Notes under the pieces: generated by a model
Database searches by the model: none
What the model was told of the DNA's origin: nothing
The model's input: the letters and a program-made list of their open reading frames with translations, nothing else
Shown: piece after piece, positions 1 to 7,680 of the stretch
Numbering within the stretch: position 1 is the first letter of the stretch
Layout of the letters: every line of letters starts with the position of its first letter
NCBI GenBank assembly: GCA_964483985.1
Contig: CAZADS010000043.1
Coordinates: forward strand, 1-42,362
DNA length: 42,362 bases
Direction: 5' to 3'
Origin: CAZADS01 sp964483985
GTDB lineage: Bacteria; Pseudomonadota; Alphaproteobacteria; Thalassobaculales; Thalassobaculaceae
Program-made: the position numbers and the translations under genes

Positions 1-1
1 A

Positions 2-313
2 GCGACAGGTGGACAAATCCACGCACATGTTGCTCGGATAAAGAAGGAAGATTTCGATAAACATCATACGACTGGCCTGCACCGTCATCACTGTGATTTT
101 CAATTCAACTATTGCCTAAAGGGATGGATTAGCTTTGTCTATGAAGGACAAGAAGGTGAATTTACATTTAAAGCAGGCGACTCTTGGATGCAACCAGCCG
201 GAATAATTCATGACGAAATTTCATGCTCGGATGATCTCGAAGTTTTGGAAATTTACTCGCCAGCTATTCACGAAACAGAACGTCTAAACAAAATGCCCGA
301 TGCAGCAGAGTAA
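2..313 (+). CDS. Cupin-domain protein, C-terminal part (5' end outside window)
   Basis: An open frame enters from the window edge and ends with TAA at 311-313, giving about 103 visible residues. The visible part has a cupin-like pattern: a His-rich first motif (LHRHHCDFQFNYCLKGW), a middle GDSWMQPAGIIHDEISCSDD with the usual Gly, Pro and His of cupin motif 2, and a short tail after EVLEIYSPA. Small cupins of this kind bind a metal or a small ligand and act as isomerases, dioxygenases or sensors. Nothing visible chooses among these. A clear stem-loop terminator follows 60 bases later, so this is the last gene of its transcript. The start lies upstream and cannot be judged. Confidence 0.75.
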   Translation, partial: ATGGQIHAHVARIKKEDFDKHHTTGLHRHHCDFQFNYCLKGWISFVYEGQEGEFTFKAGDSWMQPAGIIHDEISCSDDLEVLEIYSPAIHETERLNKMPDAAE

Positions 314-375
314 ATACCTATTTCCCTCTACAAGACGACATGCAAATCCGCTTAAAAACGTGCCTAAATCCTAAG

Positions 376-398
376 TCGGGGCATTACGCCCCGATTTT
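376..398 (+). terminator. Rho-independent terminator after the cupin gene
   Basis: The 7-base arms TCGGGGC (376-382) and GCCCCGA (388-394) pair perfectly around a 5-base loop and are followed by TTTT. It separates the cupin transcript from msrA. Confidence 0.8.
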
Positions 399-551
399 CC
401 TCAAATATCGTCTAGTATGGTTTCCAGAGATACCTATTCAGATAGGTGCAATTCGTATGTAAACCTGACACTATTACTTTTAGCTTTATGAAAATCACAT
501 AATTTATGTGTCATAAAAATATTAACTGAAATGCAATTTGGAGAGCTTACG

Positions 552-1028
552 ATGGCTAAAGCAATGTTCGGCGCAGGGTGTTTTTGGAGTATCGAAGACG
601 CTTTTCGATCGGTTCCTGGTGTCATGGACGTAGCGGTCGGTTACAGTGGAGGAGCAAAAGATAATCCAACCTACGAAGAAGTTTGCACAGGCGTGACAGG
701 CCATGCTGAAGTAGTTGAGATCGAGTATGATGAAACTAAGGTAAATTATGAGTCCTTACTATCAACATTTTGGAACTGTCATGACCCTACACAACTAAAT
801 TATCAGGGGCCAGACATCGGGACACAGTATCGAACGGCAATATTTACGATGGATGAAAACCAGGCGGAAACGGCTATGGCATCAAAGAAAAAAGAGCAAG
901 ATAGCGGTCGTCATCAACGTGACATTGTTACTGAGATAAGCCCTGCTAAAACATTTTGGCGCGCGGAAGAATACCATCAGCAATACATCACCAAAAACCG
1001 TAGTCGGTTCGGTTGGCGCTTTGGCTAA
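552..1028 (+). CDS. msrA: Peptide-methionine (S)-S-oxide reductase MsrA
   Basis: Reduces methionine-S-sulfoxide, free or in proteins, in the cytoplasm as part of oxidative-damage repair. The 158-residue product opens with the family signature GAGCFWSIEDAF, with catalytic Cys10. It also carries the conserved VGYSGG, NPTYEEVCTG and HAEVVEIEYD blocks, and YRTAIF further on. I start at ATG 552 rather than ATG 531 because GGAGAG (540-545) sits 6 bases upstream and the family signature begins right after this Met. The C-terminus is short (ends RFGWRFG), and no second MsrA resolving-cysteine tail is visible. It stands alone after a terminator, with no msrB nearby. Confidence 0.95.
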   Translation: MAKAMFGAGCFWSIEDAFRSVPGVMDVAVGYSGGAKDNPTYEEVCTGVTGHAEVVEIEYDETKVNYESLLSTFWNCHDPTQLNYQGPDIGTQYRTAIFTMDENQAETAMASKKKEQDSGRHQRDIVTEISPAKTFWRAEEYHQQYITKNRSRFGWRFG

Positions 1029-1259
1029 AAAAGGTTTTTCTTCTCAAAATTGCTTGATTATGTACCTCTGCCTCGCCTATTGGGGACTCAAGTTGCTAAT
1101 CAAACAAGTGATTTTTACGCCGGATAATTCCCTCACACGTCAGAGCTTAAACGACCACATGTTAGAGCGTTTACAGGAACGTACACCAGTCGAGAAAATT
1201 GTCATCCCTTTCATCATACGAACTCGCTATCTATGCATAATGATGAAATAGGCAGCTAT

Positions 1260-1631
1260 ATGGATTTTCAGCGCAAAATCGAGCCGTTTATCCCGAACAA
1301 ATGCTACAATGCGCAACGTGGTGTTACAGATAACGAAGCCTTCTTCCTACTTGCCTTTAACCATGGTTTTCTATCCAATCCATTATTAGCCATTGCTCAT
1401 GCCGTAGAAGATGCAAAAACAGATATGTGGCGTAACAATGTCAGCGACCCGATTCGCCTGACAACCGCCTACACAGGCGCCAAACAATCAGTTTCCGTTC
1501 GATATTCTACCAATGATCAATCTCCAATTCTTTTCTTGAAAACAGGAAGCGAATTGGATGTTTTAAATGGTATGGTCGGTATGAAAAAGGAACCGAACCT
1601 GCAATTGTCTTATGTGAGCCACTTGATGTAG
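1260..1631 (+). CDS. Unrecognised hypothetical protein, possibly a gene remnant
   Basis: An open frame of about 123 residues from ATG 1260, or 132 from ATG 1233. I do not recognise the protein. It has a plausible, evenly mixed composition with a segment NEAFFLLAFNHGFLSNPLLA that could be a buried helix, followed by a charged stretch. No convincing ribosome binding site precedes either Met, and the frame stays open upstream without a better start. It could be the tail of a decayed gene covering about 1030-1631, but I could not find a matching upstream piece. Treat it as a weak prediction. Confidence 0.35.
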   Translation: MDFQRKIEPFIPNKCYNAQRGVTDNEAFFLLAFNHGFLSNPLLAIAHAVEDAKTDMWRNNVSDPIRLTTAYTGAKQSVSVRYSTNDQSPILFLKTGSELDVLNGMVGMKKEPNLQLSYVSHLM

Positions 1632-1753
1632 AGACACTTACCTGACGTGAGGGTCCAGCAAGCCATATTTTAATTACAAATATAGAAAACACTATGATTT
1701 CGAGGTTCTCACCACCTAATTAAAGCAGAACCGAGTTAAATTGGAGTTCTGAA

Positions 1754-1861
1754 ATGCAAATCCAATTGACCCCACAAAAACTAAAACAGGTCCAAAACTT
1801 CCAAACAGAGGTTCTATTAATTCAACAAGATCTATTATTATCAACCCCAACCTTCTATTAA
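1754..1861 (+). CDS. Possible 35-residue small ORF
   Basis: ATG 1754 has GGAG (1743-1746) 7 bases upstream and is followed by 35 codons, rich in Gln and Leu, ending at TAA 1859-1861. No family is recognised. It lies in the roughly 300-base spacer before the SDR operon, so it could be a leader peptide, a fragment or chance. The rest of this spacer is AT-rich with no other visible feature. Confidence 0.2.
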   Translation: MQIQLTPQKLKQVQNFQTEVLLIQQDLLLSTPTFY

Positions 1862-1935
1862 ATGATTTGGAAAAAATACAACCAAATTACCTAAATCAAA
1901 AAAGAAAATTAAAGAAATAACGTAGGAGAAAGCTA

Positions 1936-2727
1936 ATGGACGTTCGTCTGGATGGAAAAGTTGCATTGATAACCGGTGGTAGCCTTGGTCTTGGCCGAGC
2001 TATGGCCTTACGCTTTGCCGAAGCAGGCGCCTCTATTGCTATTACTGCTAGAGGAGAAGAATCGTTACAACAAACTCGACTTGAAGTACAAAAGATAGGG
2101 GGTGGCAATAAAGTTGCTGCCCTTCCATGCGATGTTTCTGATCCTGACCAGTGTAAAAAAATGCATGCTGCAGCTGTTGAACAATTAGGATCCATTGACA
2201 TTCTTATTAATAATGCGGGGACATCTCAAAGAGGACCATTTTTGGAAGTTACGGATGAGCTTTGGCAAAATGACCTTGACCTTAAATTATTCGCAGCAAT
2301 TCGTCTCATTCGTCTAACACTTCCCAGTATGCAGGAACGAAAATGGGGACGAATTATTAATGTCCTAAATACGGGAGCTAAAGCACCACCCGCAGAAGGA
2401 GCGCCAACCGCAGTCAGCCGCGCTGCCGGGATGGCTTTAACAAAAGTCATAGCCGGAGAAACCGCCAAACACAACGTTCTAGTAAACGCCCTGTTAGTAG
2501 GCCTCATCGACAGCAACCAACACATCTTAAGACATCAGAGTTCAGGGAGCAAAAAATCCTATGATGAATTTTTACAGGAGATGGCCATATCACAAAATAT
2601 ACCACTGGGAAGAATTGGGCGATCGGAAGAATTTGCTGATATCGCTTGTTTTCTTGCATCTGACCGAGCGAGCTATCTCACTGGGACTGCATTAAATGTC
2701 GACGGTGGACGCACTCCCGTGGTTTGA
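1936..2727 (+). CDS. SDR-family oxidoreductase lacking the canonical YxxxK pair
   Basis: Short-chain dehydrogenase/reductase fold, 263 residues, cytoplasmic, expected to bind NAD(P). The N-terminal TGGSLGLGRAMA (about residues 14-25) is the Rossmann TGxxxGxG motif, NNAG is present near residue 94, and the C-terminus has the usual LTGTALNVDGG. Where a classical SDR has YxxxK, this protein has TAVSR in GAPTAVSRAAGMALTK, so both the catalytic Tyr and Lys are replaced. An SDR subgroup with this substitution exists to my memory. Its chemistry is not clear. AGGAG (1923-1927) precedes ATG 1936. First gene of an operon; the MFS gene follows after 36 bases. Confidence 0.85.
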   Translation: MDVRLDGKVALITGGSLGLGRAMALRFAEAGASIAITARGEESLQQTRLEVQKIGGGNKVAALPCDVSDPDQCKKMHAAAVEQLGSIDILINNAGTSQRGPFLEVTDELWQNDLDLKLFAAIRLIRLTLPSMQERKWGRIINVLNTGAKAPPAEGAPTAVSRAAGMALTKVIAGETAKHNVLVNALLVGLIDSNQHILRHQSSGSKKSYDEFLQEMAISQNIPLGRIGRSEEFADIACFLASDRASYLTGTALNVDGGRTPVV

Positions 2728-2763
2728 GATTCTTCAACCAGCCAATAGGACAGGTATTTCTCC

Positions 2764-3975
2764 GTGGGTTATCTAGCTGCCTCGTCTCTCACCGCGATGA
2801 TTTTAGGGCAAGTTGCGGTAGCAATGGCAATAATGACAGTTCCTGTACTGGCTCCACAAATAGCACGTGATCTAAATCTTGAGTCAAGTTACATCGGTCT
2901 TTATTCTGCTGTTGCTTTCACTGGGGCAATCGTCGCTACCTCGCTAAGCGGGTCGGTAATAAAACGATATGGCTCCCTACGAACCACACAAATTGCTTTA
3001 ATCCTTGGATCATTGGGTTTAGCTTTCGCATTAACGAATATGGTCCCATTTTTTCTCGTAGGCGCATTCAGTGCGGGAATGGGGTACGGTTTAGCCACAC
3101 CAGCAGCTAGTCACTTGCTGTCTCAAACCGTACCATTAAAAAACCGAGGTTTAATTTTTTCGATAAAACAATCTGGAGTTCCAATAGGCGGTTTTCTGAT
3201 TGGTTTAATATGTCCAGTAGTGGCGATCAAATTCGGATGGAATATAAGTATTATCACCATAATCTTTATGCTCTTATTCGTAGTTTCCTTACTGCAGATC
3301 GTACGCGCGAAATTCGATCAGGACCGTGACCCGTTTCAGAGAATCATGCCGTCGGAAACCTTAAGTGCTATCCGGATGGTATTTGGTGATCGCCGATTGA
3401 GTCCTCTAGCAATTGCTTCATTTATTTACGCTATGACGCAACTTTCTCTTTTTTCTTTCTACGTTGTAGTTTTGGTTGAAAATGGTGGGCTCAACCCGAT
3501 CAAAGCTGGCTTAACATTCTCGATAATGCATATTGGTGGCATGATAGGGCGGCCTTTGTTAGGATGGGTTAACGATCGGATATTATCTGCTCGGCATCTC
3601 CTATCTCTTGTCGGTGTTGGTATTTTTTGTTCCGGATTAGTCTTGATGACTTTAGACGAAACCTGGTCTCAAGCCTTACTTTGGTCTTCGTCGTTTTTCA
3701 TTGGAGTAATTGTCGCAGGTTGGAATGGTGTTTACATAAGTGAAATTGCTCGGATTATGCCTATCAATCTTGTAGGCAGGGCAACAGGAGGCGTTTCTGC
3801 ATTTACATTTCTTGGTGTGGTTATAGGGCCGGCTTTGTTCACGATTATAGTTTGGTTATTTGAAAGTTATGCTATGGCTTTTGTTGTTTTAAGCACGCTC
3901 GCATTAATTCCTGCTATAATGCTAATTCATTCCTGCTTTAGATCAAATCAAACTTCGAAAGACAAAGATATTTAA
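2764..3975 (+). CDS. MFS transporter
   Basis: Major facilitator superfamily permease of 403 residues with about twelve hydrophobic segments along its whole length. The first loop carries GSVIKRYGSLR, the MFS loop-2/3 motif in degenerate form, after helix 2. A central hydrophilic loop (about residues 180-205, with KFDQDRDPFQ) separates the halves. Likely an importer of a small organic acid or related compound, given that it sits between an SDR and a PanE-like reductase. The substrate cannot be read from the sequence. The start is taken as GTG 2764, 36 bases after the SDR stop. ATG 2797 is an alternative but would cut into helix 1. Confidence 0.85.
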   Translation: MGYLAASSLTAMILGQVAVAMAIMTVPVLAPQIARDLNLESSYIGLYSAVAFTGAIVATSLSGSVIKRYGSLRTTQIALILGSLGLAFALTNMVPFFLVGAFSAGMGYGLATPAASHLLSQTVPLKNRGLIFSIKQSGVPIGGFLIGLICPVVAIKFGWNISIITIIFMLLFVVSLLQIVRAKFDQDRDPFQRIMPSETLSAIRMVFGDRRLSPLAIASFIYAMTQLSLFSFYVVVLVENGGLNPIKAGLTFSIMHIGGMIGRPLLGWVNDRILSARHLLSLVGVGIFCSGLVLMTLDETWSQALLWSSSFFIGVIVAGWNGVYISEIARIMPINLVGRATGGVSAFTFLGVVIGPALFTIIVWLFESYAMAFVVLSTLALIPAIMLIHSCFRSNQTSKDKDI

Positions 3976-4005
3976 ACAAACTGCATAGGCCAGGGAATTT
4001 GCAAG

Positions 4006-4944
4006 ATGAAGATAATTGTGATGGGTGCTGGAGGTGTCGGAGGATATTTCGGAGCGCGTTTCGCCGCCTCTGGAAACGACGTTAGTTTTATAGCCCGAGG
4101 ACAACATTTAAATGTTATTCGTCGTGACGGGCTAAAAGTCCGCAGCGAGCTTGGCGATATCACAATTGATCCTGCCGTTGCGAGCGACAATCCAGCTGAT
4201 TTTGATATGGCAGATTTTGTTTTATTCTGCGTCAAGGCCTATGACACTGAGGAGGCAGCTAAACTTATTCGCCCGATTGTGGGGCCAGACACCGGAGTTA
4301 TCCCTCTCCTGAATGGCGTAGGACATATTAAAATTTTGGAACGCATACTAAAACCAAAAAATATCATGGGAGGTGTAGCCAATATAAGTGCCTTGATCGA
4401 GAAACCCGGAGTGATTCGCCATTACGCCACGATTCAAATTCTTAGGGTAGGAGAAATGGACGATTCTAACACTCCTCGTATCCGAATCTTTCGCCAAACG
4501 TGCGAAAAAGCAGGAATAGAAGCGCCGACACCCAATAATATAGAACGCGAGCTTTGGCAGAAAATGATCATGATTTGTACTCTTGCTGGTGTCAACTGTT
4601 TGACTCGATTACCTTTAGGAGCCTGTAGAAGTAATACAGCCACACGAGACTTGATGAAAACTTTGGCAAAAGAAGCCGTAACCGTAGCCCGTGCTTTAGA
4701 CGTCTCATTACCTAAAGACCAAGTTGAAAAAACCATGGAGGTTTTAGATATGCTTCCCGTGAATATGAAGGCATCCATACTAGCAGCTCTCGAGCGAGGC
4801 GAAAGACTGGAAGCCTCAGCATTAAATGGAGCATTGGATAGACTAGGAAAAACCAAAGGGGTCGATACTCCCATGAATCGCGCAGTATATGCCTCATTGG
4901 CTCCCCATGAACTCGGCAGCCAAAAATCTTCAACATCTTCATAA
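4006..4944 (+). CDS. 2-dehydropantoate 2-reductase family protein (PanE/ApbA-like)
   Basis: NADPH-dependent reductase of the ketopantoate reductase family, 312 residues. The N-terminus has the Rossmann motif MGAGGVGGYFGARFA, then FCVKAYDT and LLNGVGH, where the family keeps a substrate Asn. The C-terminal helical domain has ELWQKMIM with the catalytic Lys and ERGERLEASALNG with the conserved Glu. Being in an operon with an SDR, a transporter and a hydroxyacid dehydrogenase, rather than with panB/panC, suggests a catabolic 2-oxoacid reductase role rather than pantothenate synthesis; that is inference. It follows the transporter by 30 bases and the next gene starts within 18 bases. Confidence 0.85.
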   Translation: MKIIVMGAGGVGGYFGARFAASGNDVSFIARGQHLNVIRRDGLKVRSELGDITIDPAVASDNPADFDMADFVLFCVKAYDTEEAAKLIRPIVGPDTGVIPLLNGVGHIKILERILKPKNIMGGVANISALIEKPGVIRHYATIQILRVGEMDDSNTPRIRIFRQTCEKAGIEAPTPNNIERELWQKMIMICTLAGVNCLTRLPLGACRSNTATRDLMKTLAKEAVTVARALDVSLPKDQVEKTMEVLDMLPVNMKASILAALERGERLEASALNGALDRLGKTKGVDTPMNRAVYASLAPHELGSQKSSTSS

Positions 4945-4962
4945 ATGCAGAGAGAGATTTTT

Positions 4963-5931
4963 ATGTTTCCAAATCGTCAACAATTGATTATTCAATTTTC
5001 ACACATTGCCTATCAATTTGAATCCCAATTTTCCCTACGAAAAACTGGGATTGCACACTATTCAACGTGGACCCCTGAAGAGACAGAACAGCGAATTTCA
5101 GAGGCAGATATTATTGTAGCTACGGGATTTTGGCGGAATGAATATTTAGAAACAGCTAAGCGACTCAAACTTATTCAAGTTGCGGGCGCAGGATACGACC
5201 AATTTGATACAGCTGCAATCCGAGAAAAAGGAATTCGTATGTCCAATGGACGGGGGGTTAATACGAACGCCGTCGCGGAGCATGCTTTAGCTCTTTTATT
5301 AGGCCTCTCACGACAGACTCACCTTACTCGAGACGCTCAACAGCAAAAGATTTGGCGCGGGATGAATCCAGATATCCAAACCCGAGAAGAGGAATTAACT
5401 GGAAAAACTATGCTTATTATCGGTGCTGGCCAGATTGGAGCACGTATAGCGACTTTAGGAAAAGCATTTGGAATGCGATCTATAGGCATCAAACGTGACA
5501 TAGCAAATGCAGATCCAAGTTTTGATGGTATAGCCTCCGTTACAGACAAACTCAGTCAACTAGCATCGGCCGACGTTGTGGTTCTTTGCTGCCCCCTTAC
5601 ATCCGAAACAAAAGGCATTATCGACGCGGAGGCCCTAGCAGTAATGAAGCCTTCTGCTTATCTTATTAATGTTGCCCGGGGAGGTTGCGTTATTGAAACA
5701 GATTTGGTTAACGAATTAAATAGCGGAGGGATTTTAGCCGCAGGAATTGACGTTACTGATCCAGAGCCCTTGGTTGAAACTTCTGCTCTCTGGACTATGG
5801 AAAATGTTTTACTCACCCCACACACTGGCGGAGAAACTCGACGTTACGAAGACAATGTTTTGGATATTTTGATTGAAAATATCGAGAGACTGGAACGTGG
5901 CGAAGCAAATTTGAAAAATCAGATTATCTAA
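4963..5931 (+). CDS. D-isomer-specific 2-hydroxyacid dehydrogenase
   Basis: NAD(P)-dependent reduction of a 2-oxoacid to a D-2-hydroxyacid, or the reverse. The 322-residue protein has the split catalytic domain, then the nucleotide-binding core with IIGAGQIGARIA (GxGxxG). The catalytic triad follows: Arg in VARGGCVIE, Glu in TDPEP and His in LTPHTGG. ATG 4945 is the first in-frame Met and lies directly against the upstream stop, but ATG 4963 has the purine run AGAGAGA (4950-4956) at good spacing, so I prefer it. Last gene of the 1936-5931 operon. It meets the oppositely oriented VOC gene tail to tail with a 20-base gap. Confidence 0.9.
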   Translation: MFPNRQQLIIQFSHIAYQFESQFSLRKTGIAHYSTWTPEETEQRISEADIIVATGFWRNEYLETAKRLKLIQVAGAGYDQFDTAAIREKGIRMSNGRGVNTNAVAEHALALLLGLSRQTHLTRDAQQQKIWRGMNPDIQTREEELTGKTMLIIGAGQIGARIATLGKAFGMRSIGIKRDIANADPSFDGIASVTDKLSQLASADVVVLCCPLTSETKGIIDAEALAVMKPSAYLINVARGGCVIETDLVNELNSGGILAAGIDVTDPEPLVETSALWTMENVLLTPHTGGETRRYEDNVLDILIENIERLERGEANLKNQII

Positions 5932-5951
5932 TCAATTTCTAACCAGATAAA

Positions 5952-6434
5952 TTAATAACCAGTCGTAACTTCCACCAATATATCGTCCGGGTCTCTCATG
6001 TAAATTGATCCCCCGGTTTCATCCCCATGAATATCGTGTGCAATCCTCAGACGTTGAACATTTTTTACTACATCAAAGTACTGTTCAGTTGTACCTTTTA
6101 AAGCTATATGGTGCATACTCCCAGTACCGCGTCGCGTTTTAGATGAACCATGTTTGGGAAAATCAAAAAATGCCAATAGGTTTCCTCCGCCCATATCAAG
6201 AAAAATGTGAGTGGAACTTGGTTCGTCCCGGTTTGGAATAACTTTCACTAATTTCATTCCAAGAACATTTACATAAAAGTCAATGGTCTTATCCAAATTT
6301 GAACTTATTAGTGCAAGGTGATCTAGGCCATTTGTACCGACCGGTTTCTTTGCAGATACATTATTTTGAATAATATATTTTTCAATTAAATATTCACGTT
6401 TAGATGTATATCGGTTTTCCTGTAGGTTGCTCAT
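5952..6434 (-). CDS. VOC-family protein (glyoxalase/extradiol dioxygenase-like)
   Basis: Single vicinal-oxygen-chelate domain protein of 160 residues. The metal-ligand positions look occupied: His in GLDHLALIS at the start of the first module, His-His in SMHHIALKG at the start of the second, and Glu in ILVEVTTGY near the end. FLDMGGGNLLAFFDF is the conserved middle strand. It could be a lyase, isomerase or dioxygenase. ATG 6434 is chosen over ATG 6446 because GGAGG lies 7 bases before 6434, while 6446 overlaps that site and the upstream stop. It follows the flavoenzyme gene by 11 bases and is surely co-transcribed with it. Confidence 0.85.
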   Translation of the reverse strand: MSNLQENRYTSKREYLIEKYIIQNNVSAKKPVGTNGLDHLALISSNLDKTIDFYVNVLGMKLVKVIPNRDEPSSTHIFLDMGGGNLLAFFDFPKHGSSKTRRGTGSMHHIALKGTTEQYFDVVKNVQRLRIAHDIHGDETGGSIYMRDPDDILVEVTTGY

Positions 6435-6445
6435 ATCCGCCTCCA

Positions 6446-7615
6446 TTAATAAAAAACAGCCGGATGATCACCTAACATCACCTGTCCTACCGCCTCAAAG
6501 TGAGCGTCTCTCGATTGAATTTGCTGACTTAGCGTGTGTATATCTCTGAACCGACGTTCAAAGGGGCCAGACCCGGAAAATATAGCAGATACTCCGGCTG
6601 CTTTGTGAATGCGGTCCGCTACTCCAACAGATCCTACAATTGCATGGGTGGTTGCTAACCGGACACGAGCACGGTCAGGAATACCCATAACGCCATGTTC
6701 ATCCGCTGCCGCATAGAGTTCCGCTAGAACATCTAACAAATAAGCTTTTGCTGCCCCCAAGACAGCCTCTGACTGCGCTACTAACGCTCTAACAGACGCT
6801 TGGTCAGCCAATCTTGCTTGTCCGCGTGGCGTTTTCTTTATGGTTAATTCTTTATAAGCTTTTAACATAGCATGGGCGGTTCCCAACGCCACCCCAGCCA
6901 CCCCCACGGCGTAAAGTCCCTGTTGAGTAAACCAATAGAGTGGCCCTGGAACTTGTCTAGTTTCAGGTTTTTCCCTAGAACCAGTGAAAGATTCAGTAAC
7001 TAATAGATCACGCACCTCGTAACTGTCTGAAGCGGTCCCCCGTAATCCGATCGTGTCCCAAGTATCAAGTAACGATACGTCTTTGACGGGAAACAAAAAA
7101 CTAATGATAGAAGGATTACCCGCAGTATTCAGCCTTATGGTGCCGTCGCTCTCTTCAACCATACAATGAGCACCCATCCAGGTTGCTTGGCGGCACCCAC
7201 TGGCAAAATGCCATTTGCCACTAACGATGTAACCACCATCGACGACTTTTGCCTTTTGAGAATCGGGCGGACCCCAAGACATCACGGCACACGGATCCTC
7301 ATAGATCTTGTGAGCCACGGCAGGAGTAAGGAATGGTGTAATAAGGGCAGAACTGTTAGCAACAAAAAGATTCCAACCCACTGAGGCATCATGCCGCGAT
7401 ATTTCTTCTAAAGCACAAAGATATTGCCCGGGTTCAATCTCATCTCCTCCGTATACAATGGGTAACAGCATCCGGGCCATTCGAGCTTTATGAATTTTAG
7501 AAAGCAGCAATTTTGGAATCCGTTTAGTCCGCTCTATCTCGTCGGCCGCTTTGGCTAAATCAGGTCCCAACTCGCGCGCTCTAGCGATGGGGTCTTGCGA
7601 AATTAGTTGATCCAT
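6446..7615 (-). CDS. Acyl-CoA dehydrogenase-fold flavoprotein, likely group D monooxygenase-type
   Basis: 389-residue flavoenzyme of the acyl-CoA dehydrogenase fold. Recognisable parts are the N-terminal helical domain ending YGGDEIEPGQYLCALEEISR, the middle segment GGYIVSGKWHFASGCR, TWDTIGLRGTASDSYEV, and the C-terminal RFRDIHTLSQQIQSRD. The GKWHFASG and RDIHTLSQ blocks and the lack of an obvious acyl-CoA catalytic Glu resemble reduced-flavin-dependent monooxygenases of the HsaA/DszC type more than true acyl-CoA dehydrogenases. No flavin reductase gene is adjacent. It sits between a DHA2 transporter gene and a VOC gene on the same strand, which suits degradation or modification of an aromatic or heterocyclic compound. 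The substrate is unknown. Confidence 0.85.
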   Translation of the reverse strand: MDQLISQDPIARARELGPDLAKAADEIERTKRIPKLLLSKIHKARMARMLLPIVYGGDEIEPGQYLCALEEISRHDASVGWNLFVANSSALITPFLTPAVAHKIYEDPCAVMSWGPPDSQKAKVVDGGYIVSGKWHFASGCRQATWMGAHCMVEESDGTIRLNTAGNPSIISFLFPVKDVSLLDTWDTIGLRGTASDSYEVRDLLVTESFTGSREKPETRQVPGPLYWFTQQGLYAVGVAGVALGTAHAMLKAYKELTIKKTPRGQARLADQASVRALVAQSEAVLGAAKAYLLDVLAELYAAADEHGVMGIPDRARVRLATTHAIVGSVGVADRIHKAAGVSAIFSGSGPFERRFRDIHTLSQQIQSRDAHFEAVGQVMLGDHPAVFY

Positions 7616-7680
7616 ACGATATAACTCCCAGCATCAATTATTATGTCTACTAACCTCAATAAAACTGTCAATGATAAGCT

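Noticed and set aside
1021..1251. 76-codon frame from TTG 1021 overlapping the msrA stop
   Set aside because: No ribosome binding site of its own, no family resemblance, and mixed hydrophobic and basic residues as expected of chance.
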